From: Caproiciproducens sp. CPB-2
GTDB lineage: Bacteria; Bacillota; Clostridia; Oscillospirales; Acutalibacteraceae
Direction: 5' to 3'
Length of the DNA stretch: 64,000 nucleotides
Assembly: GCF_036287215.1 (NCBI RefSeq)
Contig: NZ_CP142860.1
Location: forward strand, 2,480,001 to 2,544,000
In this document: piece by piece, positions 1 through 8,781 of the stretch
Layout: every line of letters begins with the position of its first letter
Numbering within the stretch: position 1 is the first letter of the stretch
Notes under the pieces: model-generated
Databases searched by the model: none
Told to the model about the DNA's origin: nothing
What the model saw: the letters and a program-made list of their open reading frames with translations, nothing else
Translations under genes and position numbers: made by a program

Positions 1-1008
1 AGGGTCCTCTCCGATAAAGGCGACCGTGCCCTCCAGCGCATGCTGCGCCGCTTCCCGGGTAAAAACGGCGCCTTCCAGAAAAACGGTCCCGCTGTCCGGA
101 TACAGCCTGCCGTTCATAATCCGCATAATATCCGGCAGTACGGTGTTGTCCATATCGAACAGCACCGTACACTCTCCCCTGGCCACCGAAAACGTCATGT
201 CCCTTAGATTTTCCGTACAGACATTCTGAAAAGCGAGGATGCTGTCTTTTCTCCCGACGTCCGTTTCCGGTGCGGCAAGGTCGGCAAATTCCCCGACATA
301 ATACGGAACAATATTGTCGTTCCGAAACTGATTGCGGTCAAACACCCGCAGAATTTTTCCGTCCTTCATCAGCGACATCCGGGTGCAGATTTTAAACGCT
401 TCCTCGTGATGGTTGCAGATATACAGGAAGGAAAAACCCTTCCCGCAGTAATACCGGAGCAGCTCGTGAAACCGGATCAGGTCCGCCGCGCCGATACAGT
501 TGCTGACATCCCGGATGACAATGAGCTTCGCGCCCATGATGACGGCGCGAAGAAGCTCCACGACACATTTTTGGTAAGGGCTTAAATGCGCCACCAGGTC
601 CCGGCCGTCGATATCGGCGTCGATTTCCTGTGCAAACTGACGGAACTGTTCGTTCAGGACGCGGGGACTGATGACATATTTCCGAAATCCCCTGCGCAGA
701 ACGAAAACGTTGTCGGCAACGCTCAGATCTTCGATCAGCCTGCTTTTCTGCTCGATGACGGCCACCTTGTTCATCGTCATCGGGCTGTGCCGGTAATTGT
801 TCACAAGCACCTCGTTGAAATAGACGCGGCCGTAATGAATGGGCAGATTCTGGCTGATGAGCTGAATGAGGGGTTCCTTGCCGTTCGCGTTGATGCACAC
901 CAGCCCCATGATTTCGCCCTGAAAAATATGCAGGTTAAAATTATCCAGCAGGGTCACCTCGTCCCGGATGACGGTGACCTTTTCCAGCCTTAAAATTTCA
1001 TTCTTCAT
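1..1008 (-). CDS. ABC transporter ATP-binding protein, sugar (RbsA/MglA) type, degenerate nucleotide site, partial
   Basis: Open frame from an ATG at 1006-1008 to the left window edge with no stop: 336 codons of a longer gene. The order of motifs is that of the N-terminal ABC domain of CUT2 sugar importers, followed by the start of a second ABC domain. The nucleotide motifs are poor. The Walker A region reads CINANGKEPL where GENGAGKST is expected, the signature reads LSPYQK, and the Walker B end reads LIVIRDVSN with no DE pair. It lies 1 bp after the sensor kinase stop, so it is co-transcribed. It may be a signalling or accessory subunit rather than an active ATPase; that is inference. Confident in the family, not in the activity. 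Confidence 0.75.
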   Translation of the reverse strand, partial: MKNEILRLEKVTVIRDEVTLLDNFNLHIFQGEIMGLVCINANGKEPLIQLISQNLPIHYGRVYFNEVLVNNYRHSPMTMNKVAVIEQKSRLIEDLSVADNVFVLRRGFRKYVISPRVLNEQFRQFAQEIDADIDGRDLVAHLSPYQKCVVELLRAVIMGAKLIVIRDVSNCIGAADLIRFHELLRYYCGKGFSFLYICNHHEEAFKICTRMSLMKDGKILRVFDRNQFRNDNIVPYYVGEFADLAAPETDVGRKDSILAFQNVCTENLRDMTFSVARGECTVLFDMDNTVLPDIMRIMNGRLYPDSGTVFLEGAVFTREAAQHALEGTVAFIGEDP

Positions 1009-1009
1009 C

Positions 1010-2035
1010 TTATTTTCCCGTATCCTTTTTCACCAGCGGCAGGGTGATCTCCACATCCGTCCCCACGTTCCGCGTGCTGTACATGCAGATTCCGTATTCC
1101 TCGCCGAACAGGAGCTTGATTCTGTTGTTGACATTGACAACGGCGATGCCTCCGTGGGCCTCGCTGTCCGGCTTGATGTAATCCAGGATCGTGCGGCTCA
1201 GCTTGTCGTCGATTTCCCGGAGCCGTTCCTCCGTCATGCCGATTCCGTTGTCGGAGATCGTGATAATCAGCCGGGTCGCGGTCGTTTCTATTTTGATGCT
1301 CACATTGCCGTCCCCGATTTTCCGCTCGATCCCGTGGTAAATCGCGTTTTCCACAATCGGCTGAAGGGTCAGCTTCGGCAGCTTGCAGGACATGATTTCC
1401 CTTTCGCTTTCCGGGTCGTATTCCACGCTGAGGTTTAGCCTTTCCCCAAAACGGTAGCGCTGGATGATATAATAATTATTGACGTTGGTGAGCTCCTCCT
1501 CCAGCGTCACCAGATTTTCCACATTGGAAATGGTGTAGCGGAAGAAGGTAGCCAGCGCCTCCGTCATTTTGGACACGTTTTCAAGACCGGCGTTCAGTGT
1601 TTCCCCGCGGATTCCCTCGAGCGTATTGTAAAGGAAGTGGGGGTTGATCTGGTTCTGCAGGGCGAGGTACTGCGCCTGCTTTTTGGTCGCGTTGACCAGC
1701 TCGTCCGTATTCATGATCTGCTCCACTTTTTGGGTCATCTCTTCGATTTCCGGGCTCAGCAGCACCTTCTGGTCAAAAAGAGCGTCGATGGTATAGCCCG
1801 TTAAAAACAGGCGCAGGACCTTTGCGCTTTCCAGATAAGGCCGGTAAATCCACCGGTAAAAAACATACGCCGCCGCGCCCAGCACGGCATACCCAGCGAC
1901 GGCAAAAAAGAGATGGCGCCCCTCCCGGACGGCAGTTGCCGTAAAGACGGTCAGGAAGATCAGCAGAAGCGCAAACAGGAGCAGGAACATCCACGCGGCG
2001 CGGCTGGAAAGATACCTTATTTTTTGTATTTTCAT
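1010..2035 (-). CDS. Sensor histidine kinase, YesM/LytS-type (His_kinase + HATPase_c)
   Basis: A 341-aa membrane sensor kinase. Two hydrophobic segments (about residues 13-35 and 48-65) flank only a very short outer loop, so it lacks the large extracellular sensor and the HAMP domain of typical YesM proteins. The phospho-acceptor motif QINPHFLYNTLEG (His133) is intact. The C-terminal HATPase domain has the N box (NAIYHGIE) and the G box (DNGIGM). It sits between the YesN-type regulator (15 bp upstream) and the ABC protein (1 bp downstream), and presumably phosphorylates the former. The short outer loop suggests that the signal comes from a partner protein (inference). Confidence 0.9.
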   Translation of the reverse strand: MKIQKIRYLSSRAAWMFLLLFALLLIFLTVFTATAVREGRHLFFAVAGYAVLGAAAYVFYRWIYRPYLESAKVLRLFLTGYTIDALFDQKVLLSPEIEEMTQKVEQIMNTDELVNATKKQAQYLALQNQINPHFLYNTLEGIRGETLNAGLENVSKMTEALATFFRYTISNVENLVTLEEELTNVNNYYIIQRYRFGERLNLSVEYDPESEREIMSCKLPKLTLQPIVENAIYHGIERKIGDGNVSIKIETTATRLIITISDNGIGMTEERLREIDDKLSRTILDYIKPDSEAHGGIAVVNVNNRIKLLFGEEYGICMYSTRNVGTDVEITLPLVKKDTGK

Positions 2036-2050
2036 TTCATCAACCCCGGA

Positions 2051-3664
2051 TCAGGAGTAGAGTTTTCGGTACTCGTTCGGCTTTAACCCAACACTTTTCG
2101 TAAAGCCTTTGGTAAAATTTTTGAGGTCGCTGTAGCCCACCTGCTCACAGACGGCGGCAACCGTCAGATTGGATTCCCGCAGGAGGTCCTTCGCCCGGTT
2201 CATACGGATTTCGGAAAGGTAATTCACAAAATTGTTTCCGGTCTCCTTCTTAAACAGCGTGCTGAAATAAGTAGGATTGAACCCCACGATCCCGCTGACT
2301 TCCTCCAGCGTGATCGGCTTGCTGAAATTTTCCTGAATATATTCCTTTGCCACCCGGATCGGTCTGGTGTCCGCCTGCTTTTTCTCCTCAATAATCACTT
2401 CCATGGATTCGCCCACCATGACGGACAGGTACTCAAACAGCCGGTCAATGGAGCTGCAGCGGTCCGCGTGAATGCAGAATTTCTCATAAAATTCCTGCCC
2501 GTACTGAATCTGGATCTGGTTGTTGCGAAGGTGGAGCAGGTACATTTCACAGACATGCTTCACCAGAGAGAAAATTTCCGCCCCGCTCAGGTTTTCCGTC
2601 CCGAGCTGCTTTTTTAACCCGGTGATGCAGTTCAGCACGGCGTCTTTTTTCAGCACTTCCACCGCCGCGCCCATCGTTTTATTCAGCTCCGCCAGCAGAA
2701 CGCCCACCCGCTGGGGGTCCTTATGTACGGTTACGTCCTCGATCAGCCTGCCCGTGCCCTCGATCAGCCTTTGCCCCACGGCGTACCGGGCCGCCCGGAA
2801 GCTTTCTTTCAGTTCGCCGACGTCTTCCACCACGCTGCCCGCGCCGATTGTAAAGTCGTGCTGTTCAAACGAGGCTTTCTGCACCAGCAGCTCGTCAAAG
2901 ACCGCTTTGATCTGCTTGCGCACGGCCTTTCTGTTTTCCGGGCCATAATTCAAAACGCAGTAGGTGATGCTGTCGTCCAAATCCATTTCCATATCGAAAC
3001 ACAGCTCTTTCAGCTGCGTGTTCAAAAGCCTCATGACCGTTTCTTCCAGAATCTGAATGGTGTTGTTGTACTCGTCTTCAAATCCGCAGTCGATTTTTAC
3101 CGCGCAGACCTGAAACAGTCCCGGCTGAAAAGCGTAATGATAGCTTTCGTTGACCTCTTCTATTGTCAGATCCTGTGTGGTCATCCCTTTTCTCAGCAGC
3201 CGTTCCGCAAACAAGCCTGTACGCAGCTTGTTCACGTCGTTTTTCAGGCGTTTTTTCAGCTGTTCCTCATTGTTCAGCCGCTCCGTGCGCTTCAGGTACC
3301 GGTCGCGCATCTTGTTGAGGGAGGCCAGAAAATCCTCCTTCCTGATCGGCTTTAAAAGGTAGTCGCTCACCCCGTATTTGATTGCGTTCTGCGCATATTC
3401 GAAATGATGGTATCCGCTGATAATAATAAAGTCCAGATCCTGCCTGACGTTTGTGGCGCGCCGGATCATTTCCAGCCCGTCGTAGCCCGGCATGCGGATA
3501 TCCGTAATCATCAGATCGGGCAGAAGCTTTTCCACCATGTCCAGCGCTTCCACGCCGTTATGCGCAATTCCCACGATTTCCATATCCAGCGAAGCCCAGT
3601 CGATCAGACCGCGGATCAGCTGGCATACGTTTTCCTCATCGTCCGCTATAATGACCTTTATCAT
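2051..3664 (-). CDS. Response regulator, YesN-type (REC + AraC HTH)
   Basis: 537 aa. An N-terminal receiver domain has the acidic pair near residues 8-9, phospho-acceptor Asp55 (DLMITDIRMPG) and Lys about 106. A long middle region follows, and the C-terminus is an AraC-type double helix-turn-helix (NPTYFSTLFKKETG, then VGYSDLKNFTKGF). The start at 3664 follows an AGGAGG ribosome binding site; the frame stays open further upstream without one. It is the partner of the adjacent YesM-type kinase. Such pairs usually control carbohydrate uptake genes, which fits the ROK kinase, SIS isomerase and ABC protein around it. Confidence 0.92.
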   Translation of the reverse strand: MIKVIIADDEENVCQLIRGLIDWASLDMEIVGIAHNGVEALDMVEKLLPDLMITDIRMPGYDGLEMIRRATNVRQDLDFIIISGYHHFEYAQNAIKYGVSDYLLKPIRKEDFLASLNKMRDRYLKRTERLNNEEQLKKRLKNDVNKLRTGLFAERLLRKGMTTQDLTIEEVNESYHYAFQPGLFQVCAVKIDCGFEDEYNNTIQILEETVMRLLNTQLKELCFDMEMDLDDSITYCVLNYGPENRKAVRKQIKAVFDELLVQKASFEQHDFTIGAGSVVEDVGELKESFRAARYAVGQRLIEGTGRLIEDVTVHKDPQRVGVLLAELNKTMGAAVEVLKKDAVLNCITGLKKQLGTENLSGAEIFSLVKHVCEMYLLHLRNNQIQIQYGQEFYEKFCIHADRCSSIDRLFEYLSVMVGESMEVIIEEKKQADTRPIRVAKEYIQENFSKPITLEEVSGIVGFNPTYFSTLFKKETGNNFVNYLSEIRMNRAKDLLRESNLTVAAVCEQVGYSDLKNFTKGFTKSVGLKPNEYRKLYS

Positions 3665-3698
3665 ACCTTCCTCCTTCTGTCTGCCTGAAAAATGACCG

Positions 3699-4346
3699 TC
3701 AGCAAGAAAACATCTCCGACTCAACGACTGCGCAGATCAAATGGTAAACGGCCAGATGATATTCCTGAATACGGTAGGTTTCCTGCGCAGGGACAATCAG
3801 GCTGAAGTCGGCAAGCCGGGCGATCTTCCCGCCGTCGCGCCCGGTCAGGGCGACCGCTACCGCGCCCGCCGTTTTTGCCGCCATCAGCGCATAGGCCACA
3901 TTGGCCGCGTTGCCCGAAGTGCTGATTCCGATGACCGCGTCCCCTTTTTTCGCGTAGCCCATCACCTGCTGCGCGTAAACCAGCTCCGGGTCCGCGTCGT
4001 TGCCGAAAGCCGACAGCAGAGCGGCATGGGCGTTCAGCGAAATGGCCGGAAGCCCGCCCTGCAGCTTTTCCGCCAGCAGGGCCCCCTCGTTCCCGAAATC
4101 TTCCTTCAGCCGCCTCTGTGTGTCCGGGTCCAGCGGCCTTTTCAGCAAAAAGCCCTTCATCAGCTCGCCGACGATATGGTCGCCGTCCGCGCAGCTTCCC
4201 CCGTTGCCGCAGACCAGAAGCTTCCCTCCGCCGCGATACACCCCCACGAGGATCTCGCAGACACGGCGGATATCTTCCCGCAAAGGCAGCAAATCCCGAT
4301 GCCGGTCAAAAAACTGCCGGCAAAATTCCAGTGTGCGTTCTTTCAT
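3699..4346 (-). CDS. SIS domain protein, phosphoheptose-isomerase (GmhA)-like
   Basis: 215 aa. A single SIS sugar-isomerase domain shows the phosphosugar-binding segments LLVCGNGGSCADGDHIVGEL and GISTSGNAANV. Length and motifs match the GmhA/DiaA group, which isomerises sedoheptulose 7-phosphate in heptose biosynthesis. In Gram-positive bacteria relatives handle other phosphosugars, so the substrate is open. The start at 4346 overlaps the stop of the ROK gene as ATGA and has GGAGG seven bases upstream; the alternative ATG at 4352 sits too close to that site. The tight coupling points to a shared pathway in which a sugar is phosphorylated and then isomerised. Confidence 0.85.
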   Translation of the reverse strand: MKERTLEFCRQFFDRHRDLLPLREDIRRVCEILVGVYRGGGKLLVCGNGGSCADGDHIVGELMKGFLLKRPLDPDTQRRLKEDFGNEGALLAEKLQGGLPAISLNAHAALLSAFGNDADPELVYAQQVMGYAKKGDAVIGISTSGNAANVAYALMAAKTAGAVAVALTGRDGGKIARLADFSLIVPAQETYRIQEYHLAVYHLICAVVESEMFSC

Positions 4347-5326
4347 GTCCATTCCTCCCATCCCAAATGATAGCCGGCGACGACTAAGCCGGCGATATCC
4401 CCGACCGATTCCGAAAGCCGGCTCGGCAGGATTCTGCACGCCCCGCGGACCGCGGGGAGCGTTTCCCTCTCGATGACCTCCTGTGCGTAGGGCCAGATTT
4501 CGTCGTAGCTCCGCACAAAGATGCTTCCGATCACAATACACTCCGGATTGAGAATGTCCATTATGACGGACAGGCCCTTCCCCAGCTGTAATCCAACCCT
4601 TTTTAAAATTTCCCTTGCCAGCGGGTCGCCGTCTTTCGCGGCCGTTCCGACCTGTGCCGCCGTGATCCGCTCAAGGTCCTCCGGGTTCCCGCAAAGCTCC
4701 GGTTTCCGGCCCGTTTGATACTCTTCGCGGATCATGGACCGGGCCAGCTGGGCGATGCCTCCGCCGCTGCAAAAGCCTTCTAACGACCCCATCTTTCCGT
4801 ATCCCGCCGGGCCGTAGTCCGAAAGGCGGATATGGCCGATTTCCCCCGCCATGTCACAGGCGCCGGCATACAGGCGGTTGTCCAGAATCAGGCCGGCCCC
4901 CAGCCCCGTGCCGAAGGTGATGAAGATCATGCTGGACATCCCTTTTCCCGCGCCCAGTTTCCATTCCGCAAGGGCACAGGCGTTGGCGTCATTGCAGAGC
5001 CAGACGGGGATCCCGGTTTCCCGCTGAAAATACTCCGTAACGTGAATCCTGTCCCAGCCCGGCAGATTCGGCGGGGAAAGGATGGTCCCCGTCCGGCTGT
5101 CCAGCGGACCCCCGCAGCTGATCCCGATCCCTTCGATTTTTTGCCCGTTTCCCTTTTCCACACAGGAACGAACGTCCTGCGCCAAAGCTTCCAGCATTTC
5201 CGCCGGGGAATACGCCGCTGTTTTCCTGACTTCGCACTTATGTACGGCGGCGGCGCCGCTTTTTGAGAGTTCTCCCAGATTGACGGCGCATTTCGTTCCC
5301 CCGATATCGATGCCTATTACCAGCAT
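4343..5326 (-). CDS. ROK family sugar kinase
   Basis: 327 aa. The N-terminal phosphate-binding segment GIDIGGTKCAVNLG and the second ATP-site motif ITFGTGLGAGLI are typical of ROK kinases (glucokinase, N-acetylglucosamine and N-acetylmannosamine kinases). The usual zinc-binding motif CxCGxxGCxE is not conserved: the equivalent stretch reads YGPAGYGKMGSLEGFCSGGG and keeps only the final Glu and one Cys. The start at 5326 follows GGGAGG. It is the first gene of the minus-strand cluster and is preceded by a strong promoter. Substrate unknown; an amino sugar or heptose is possible from context. Confidence 0.88.
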   Translation of the reverse strand: MLVIGIDIGGTKCAVNLGELSKSGAAAVHKCEVRKTAAYSPAEMLEALAQDVRSCVEKGNGQKIEGIGISCGGPLDSRTGTILSPPNLPGWDRIHVTEYFQRETGIPVWLCNDANACALAEWKLGAGKGMSSMIFITFGTGLGAGLILDNRLYAGACDMAGEIGHIRLSDYGPAGYGKMGSLEGFCSGGGIAQLARSMIREEYQTGRKPELCGNPEDLERITAAQVGTAAKDGDPLAREILKRVGLQLGKGLSVIMDILNPECIVIGSIFVRSYDEIWPYAQEVIERETLPAVRGACRILPSRLSESVGDIAGLVVAGYHLGWEEWT

Positions 5327-5443
5327 ATTTTTCCCTCCCGTTAGATGAACGCTCCTCATCCGGCTCATCTTCGCCGAATGAAGACGTTCCCTGCAATTGC
5401 AAAATTACTCTTTCAATGACAGACCTTTCCATTCTGCATCCTT

Positions 5444-5472
5444 AGTATATTCTAATAGAATATCATTTTCAA
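5444..5472 (-). promoter_or_regulatory. Promoter with palindromic operator for the ROK-SIS-YesNM-ABC cluster
   Basis: On the minus strand TTGAAA (5467-5472) and TATACT (5444-5449) are separated by 17 bases. Positions 5447-5463 form a perfect palindrome (ATATTCTA, central base, TAGAATAT) that fills the spacer and overlaps the -10 box. This is the expected place for a repressor or activator site. The regulator is not identified. Confidence 0.75.
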
Positions 5473-5647
5473 GAAACAAAGTCGCAGCGTGCAGAACCGC
5501 GGGGGATTTCTTCCTGCGGCCGCCGGGATTGATCCGGGGCTCCGGCCGACCCGCAAAGCGCCTTTGAGCCAAAAGTCAAGCCTTGTATCGGGAAAATATT
5601 TCGGGTATAATTGTTTTTCGTGTCACATAGTGGAAAGGATTGATTCG

Positions 5648-6079
5648 ATGGACGAAATTAACGAAATATTCTGTGGTGACAGCTATACCCCGTTTCTGGA
5701 TTACTGCGAGCTTCACAATTACAAGCGCATGTCCGACCTGATGAGCTGCCGGTTTGAGGAACTGCCGGAGCTGCTCGGCATTTCCTCTATCCTGCTCAGC
5801 CGCATCAGGGCCATATGCGTCCTTTATTTTAAAAAGCATCCGGAATGCCGCGCCGTCTCAAAACCGTCAAAAGCAAGGGCTTCTTCGAAAATGGACGACC
5901 TGCCGGACCGTCTGCTGGTCGTTTTTCAGCAGAATGCCAATAAGCTCATCCATATTTCCGAAATTACCAAGGACCTTGGAAAGGGTGTAAAACGCAGCGA
6001 CATCATCCATGTGCTGGAGCATCAGAGCTGGTGTAAAATTGTAGATGGCAGCACCTTCTTTTACTCCCCGACCGACTGA
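5648..6079 (+). CDS. Hypothetical protein, two small helical (HTH/HhH-like) regions
   Basis: 143 aa, not recognised as a named family. The start at 5648 has GGAAAGG upstream; the open frame reaches back to 5489 but that part overlaps promoter-like sequence. Residues about 15-55 (FEELPELLGISSILLSRIRAI) look like a short helix-hairpin-helix motif. Residues about 85-140 (LIHISEITKDLGKGVKRSDI) look like a winged-helix element. A nucleic-acid-binding role is only a guess. It stands alone, divergent from the sugar cluster, and ends before a long bidirectional hairpin. Confidence 0.7.
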   Translation: MDEINEIFCGDSYTPFLDYCELHNYKRMSDLMSCRFEELPELLGISSILLSRIRAICVLYFKKHPECRAVSKPSKARASSKMDDLPDRLLVVFQQNANKLIHISEITKDLGKGVKRSDIIHVLEHQSWCKIVDGSTFFYSPTD

Positions 6080-6130
6080 ATATCCCCAATGCAGATTTTT
6101 CAGACGGTCCCGATAAAACGGAAGCCGAGC

Positions 6131-6186
6131 CTGTTTACAGAACGCCCTCTCATTTACCTGAGAGGGCGTTCTTAAGCTGTAAACAG
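6131..6186. terminator. Bidirectional hairpin between convergent genes
   Basis: A perfect 14-bp stem (6139-6152 with 6159-6172, loop TTTACC) separates the convergent gene ends at 6079 and 6206. An outer 8-bp arm (CTGTTTAC, 6131-6138, with GTAAACAG, 6179-6186) extends it with a six-base bulge. The T tracts are short on both sides. Confidence 0.7.
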
Positions 6187-6205
6187 CATTTCCAATCATT
6201 TTCAT

Positions 6206-6463
6206 TTACTTGCTGGATGTTATCTCTGAAATCGTTCCGGAGGCCTGGCTGGCAAGCTCCTGTCCGCCGGACTGCACGTCGGAAACCACTCCGGAAACCT
6301 GACTGCCCAAATCTTTTGTGTCGGATTCCACTTTCGACACAACGCCGGACACTGTGCTGTTCAGATTTGCTCCGCTGGATGCGCCCGGCAAATACCGGCA
6401 TCCGGAAAATACGGAAAGCATAAGAACTGTGACGATCAGCAGGAAAACCATTTGTTTTTTCAT
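6206..6463 (-). CDS. Small lipoprotein with imperfect internal repeats
   Basis: 85 aa. A signal peptide with lipobox LSVFSGC predicts cleavage before Cys22 and lipid anchoring. The mature part is low-complexity, rich in Ser, Val, Gly and Gln, with repeating units such as STVSGVVSKVES, SQVSGVVSDVQS and SQASGTISEI, which suggest an amphipathic helix or coiled coil on the cell surface. AAGGAGGG lies just before the ATG. No function is recognised. Confidence 0.8.
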   Translation of the reverse strand: MKKQMVFLLIVTVLMLSVFSGCRYLPGASSGANLNSTVSGVVSKVESDTKDLGSQVSGVVSDVQSGGQELASQASGTISEITSSK

Positions 6464-6624
6464 ATTGTCCCTCCTTTCTGTTTATATCTTCTCCATTTTT
6501 AAAATAAAATGCAGTCCCACACGATTTCCTTTCCGCCGTACGGCCCAAAATAAATTTGTCACATTTTGTTACATACCCTAAAAATACAGAGCTTCCGCCG
6601 AATATATAGTGGGAGGAATCGGCA

Positions 6625-6798
6625 ATGACACAAGAAGAAATTAAAAAGCTTGACAAAAAAATCCGTGCAATTTCAGATCCTTTCGGAAAAGGATTCCCTT
6701 CTTTTCAAAGAATGCTTTGGGAAATGGCCGTAAAAAAGGATATTAACGAAGAGGCAGTATTGCGCGAATACCTTATCTGGAAACGCAGCAAAAAATAA
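6625..6798 (+). CDS. Small hypothetical protein (57 aa)
   Basis: An ATG at 6625 preceded by GGGAGGA nine bases upstream opens a 57-codon frame ending in TAA at 6796-6798. The product is charged and soluble, with Lys-rich ends and a Pro/Phe/Gly patch (SDPFGKGFPSFQR). The good ribosome binding site makes it a credible gene. No family is recognised. It runs divergently from the lipoprotein gene. Confidence 0.6.
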   Translation: MTQEEIKKLDKKIRAISDPFGKGFPSFQRMLWEMAVKKDINEEAVLREYLIWKRSKK

Positions 6799-6825
6799 TC
6801 CTTCCGAAAACCTGCTCTTGAAAGG

Positions 6826-7041
6826 CTATATCCTTCCTTTCATCCTCGCGTTTTCCGTATCGTCGGAATTTTCTCCTTCATTGAGGCTGTGGGCGTGTTC
6901 CATGGCCTCCGCTGCGCTGTTCCATTTGCTTTCCTGCTGCCAGGTTCCGGAATCCGTATAATATCCCACCGCCCAGATTCCCGGTTCGGATTTTTGGTAA
7001 ATATACAACTGCTGTCCCCCCTTTTCATTTATGGATGACAC
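6826..7041 (-). CDS. Small hypothetical protein (71 aa)
   Basis: A short soluble protein with the pattern YIYQKSEPGIWAVGYY followed by a Trp-rich middle and a charged tail. This resembles a common family of small clostridial and phage proteins of unknown role. The longest frame starts at a GTG (7039-7041) without a clear ribosome binding site. A TTG at 7006-7008, seven bases after GGGGGG, would give a 60-aa protein starting at the conserved YIYQ region and is a good alternative start. Confidence 0.6.
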   Translation of the reverse strand: MSSINEKGGQQLYIYQKSEPGIWAVGYYTDSGTWQQESKWNSAAEAMEHAHSLNEGENSDDTENARMKGRI

Positions 7042-7117
7042 CTATCAGTTTTTCCATAAATTCCGGAAATATCGGCTGATGGATCAAATCGCCATTTTGT
7101 ACCGTATTCGCCGACGC

Positions 7118-7155
7118 AAAAGAGGCCCTTTCGCAGCTGCGAAAAGGCCTCTTTT
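7118..7155. terminator. Hairpin terminator downstream of the 7.2-8.2 kb membrane protein gene
   Basis: A long near-perfect palindrome (AGAGGCC...GGCCTCT arms with TTTCGCAGCTGCGAAA inside) has T-rich sequence on the plus side (7152-7160) and TTTT on the minus side. It lies just after the minus-strand stop at 7172. Confidence 0.75.
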
Positions 7156-7171
7156 TTATTTTATATAAATA

Positions 7172-8194
7172 TCAAGCTGCAGATTTTGTTCCCTGATGGC
7201 CTGCGGTTTTCTTCTGTATCCAATTGTACTCCAGAAAGCTGTAAATTATCGCGACGATCAGAATAACGGCGGCAGCGGCTTCGCCCGGAATCTGATACAG
7301 TCCCCCCGTTTTGAACAGCCCCAAAAACAAAAACGACGTTAACGCAATGGTCATTGCCGGGGGATCGATATGTACATCGCCGTAATTGTAAAGGCTTCTT
7401 GCCAAAAAGTCGCCCGCAAATGCCGCAAAAATTGCCGCTACGATTCCCCAGTACAGATTCCCACTGGCAAGAACGGCATAAGACGCGCAAAGGGTGATGT
7501 GGTGCGTTACCGGAACGGGTGCCCCAAACTGTGAGAAAATCAGGGAAACAGCCGAGATGCAGAAGCCCACAAAGGGCGCGACCCCCGCCGTCTGCTGATT
7601 CTGGAGCATCTGATAGGTAACATAGGCGGAAAGGCCGCCCACCGCTACGGACAAAACCGTTTTTTCCGCGGCGGCCGTCATGTAGGGGACCCACGCCGTT
7701 TTCGCAAGGGGGCTGTATCTGCCGCCCAGCTTTTTGTCCTCTTCGCTGACCTTGCCGAACAGTTCCCCTGAAAACACGATTTTGGCAATGATCGCCGAAA
7801 CGATCACGGTAAAGCCGCCTGCATCAATCTGGCCGGGCAGGGCCTGTCCCACGCCATAGGCGACAATGTAACCAAATGTACCGAACACGCCGCCGACCAG
7901 CAGCACACTGATTTTTTTAAGGCTCAGCAGCGGCAGGGAAATATTTTTGCCCGAATCCAGCACCTTGATCTTTTTTGCAAACGCCGCGGCGCCCACTCCC
8001 CCGGCAAAAGCGATGTTCGGGGCAAAAAACGGCCCGAAAGCAATGACTCCCAAAAAATCAAACGGCACCCCGGCGCACGCTAAGGCAATCCCGATCAGGC
8101 CGGTAATACCGGTAAAAATAAACGCTTCCAGCGCACCGAGGATAGCGCCGAATACGCCGCCGCAGAAAGCCAGCACGACCATAATCAATGTCAT
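7172..8194 (-). CDS. Multi-pass membrane protein, possible transporter, family uncertain
   Basis: 340 aa with about ten hydrophobic segments, Gly/Ala-rich, and a soluble loop around residues 150-165 (KVSEEDKKLGGRYSPL). The start at 8194 follows GGGAGGATTGAAA; longer frames from 8218 or 8224 lack such a site. Near the C-terminus the conserved-looking polar segments FGAPVPVTHH and YGDVHIDPPA could be substrate-contacting loops. I do not recognise a characterised family. It lies divergently from the DeoR-type regulator and shares an AT-rich operator-like motif with the kinase operon at 17.2 kb, so it may import that operon's substrate (inference). Confidence 0.7.
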   Translation of the reverse strand: MTLIMVVLAFCGGVFGAILGALEAFIFTGITGLIGIALACAGVPFDFLGVIAFGPFFAPNIAFAGGVGAAAFAKKIKVLDSGKNISLPLLSLKKISVLLVGGVFGTFGYIVAYGVGQALPGQIDAGGFTVIVSAIIAKIVFSGELFGKVSEEDKKLGGRYSPLAKTAWVPYMTAAAEKTVLSVAVGGLSAYVTYQMLQNQQTAGVAPFVGFCISAVSLIFSQFGAPVPVTHHITLCASYAVLASGNLYWGIVAAIFAAFAGDFLARSLYNYGDVHIDPPAMTIALTSFLFLGLFKTGGLYQIPGEAAAAVILIVAIIYSFLEYNWIQKKTAGHQGTKSAA

Positions 8195-8224
8195 TTTCAA
8201 TCCTCCCAAAATTTTCATTCTCAA

Positions 8225-8781
8225 CTGGTATCAATATCATTGATCCTGTTTCCGTTTCTGCCGTCAAACAGCGTAACGGAAAATTTATTGATCATCTGCC
8301 CAATGTCAAACTTCTCTCCTTAACCTCCTTTATGATTGATTAACAGTGAGACAGATCAATTGGAAAGGGTCTGAAACGTCTATAATATCAATATAATCTC
8401 TTATTATACTTTTATAATTCTATAAATATTGCATATAAATTCTGTGATGATTTGATTTTATATTAAAATTAGGTCGTTGTCAATAAGATTTCATAAAAAT
8501 ATGTGATAATTTATTTAATTTATTGAGTATTGTATAAATTTTATGCCGATAATTTTAGAGTATTAATAGGTTTTATAATAATTTTATATTATTTTTATGG
8601 TTGATTTTCAGATTCTATGCCTGAATATATCGAATTGCAATAGAAATTGGAATCAATTCCCTGATTCATCAGCAAATCTTGTTGTATTTCAGGCTATAAT
8701 CTGCTATAATGACAAAAAACAAAAACAGCATATTCATATAATCTTAAAATTATTGCATTACAATTCCAGGAGGTTATTCTT
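8225..8781. other. AT-rich divergent intergenic region (about 560 bp)
   Basis: Very AT-rich DNA between the membrane protein and the DeoR-type gene. It holds the operator-like motif at 8381-8397, a strong AAAGGAGG at about 8324-8331 on the minus strand without a substantial gene behind it, and many TATAAT-like strings that prevent a confident promoter call. No conserved coding frame is visible. Confidence 0.6.
8381..8397. promoter_or_regulatory. Candidate DeoR-family operator
   Basis: TATAATATCAATATAAT at 8381-8397 shares its first 11 bases (TATAATATCAA) with the palindromic promoter element at 17232-17242 ahead of the FGGY kinase operon. The two sites lie at opposite ends of a locus that contains one DeoR-type regulator, so a common regulator is likely. 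Confidence 0.5.

Noticed and set aside
8225..8340. Possible leader peptide of 24 codons on the minus strand near a strong AAAGGAGG
   Set aside because: The ATG is about 26 bases from the ribosome binding site and no conserved content is visible; kept only as a note.
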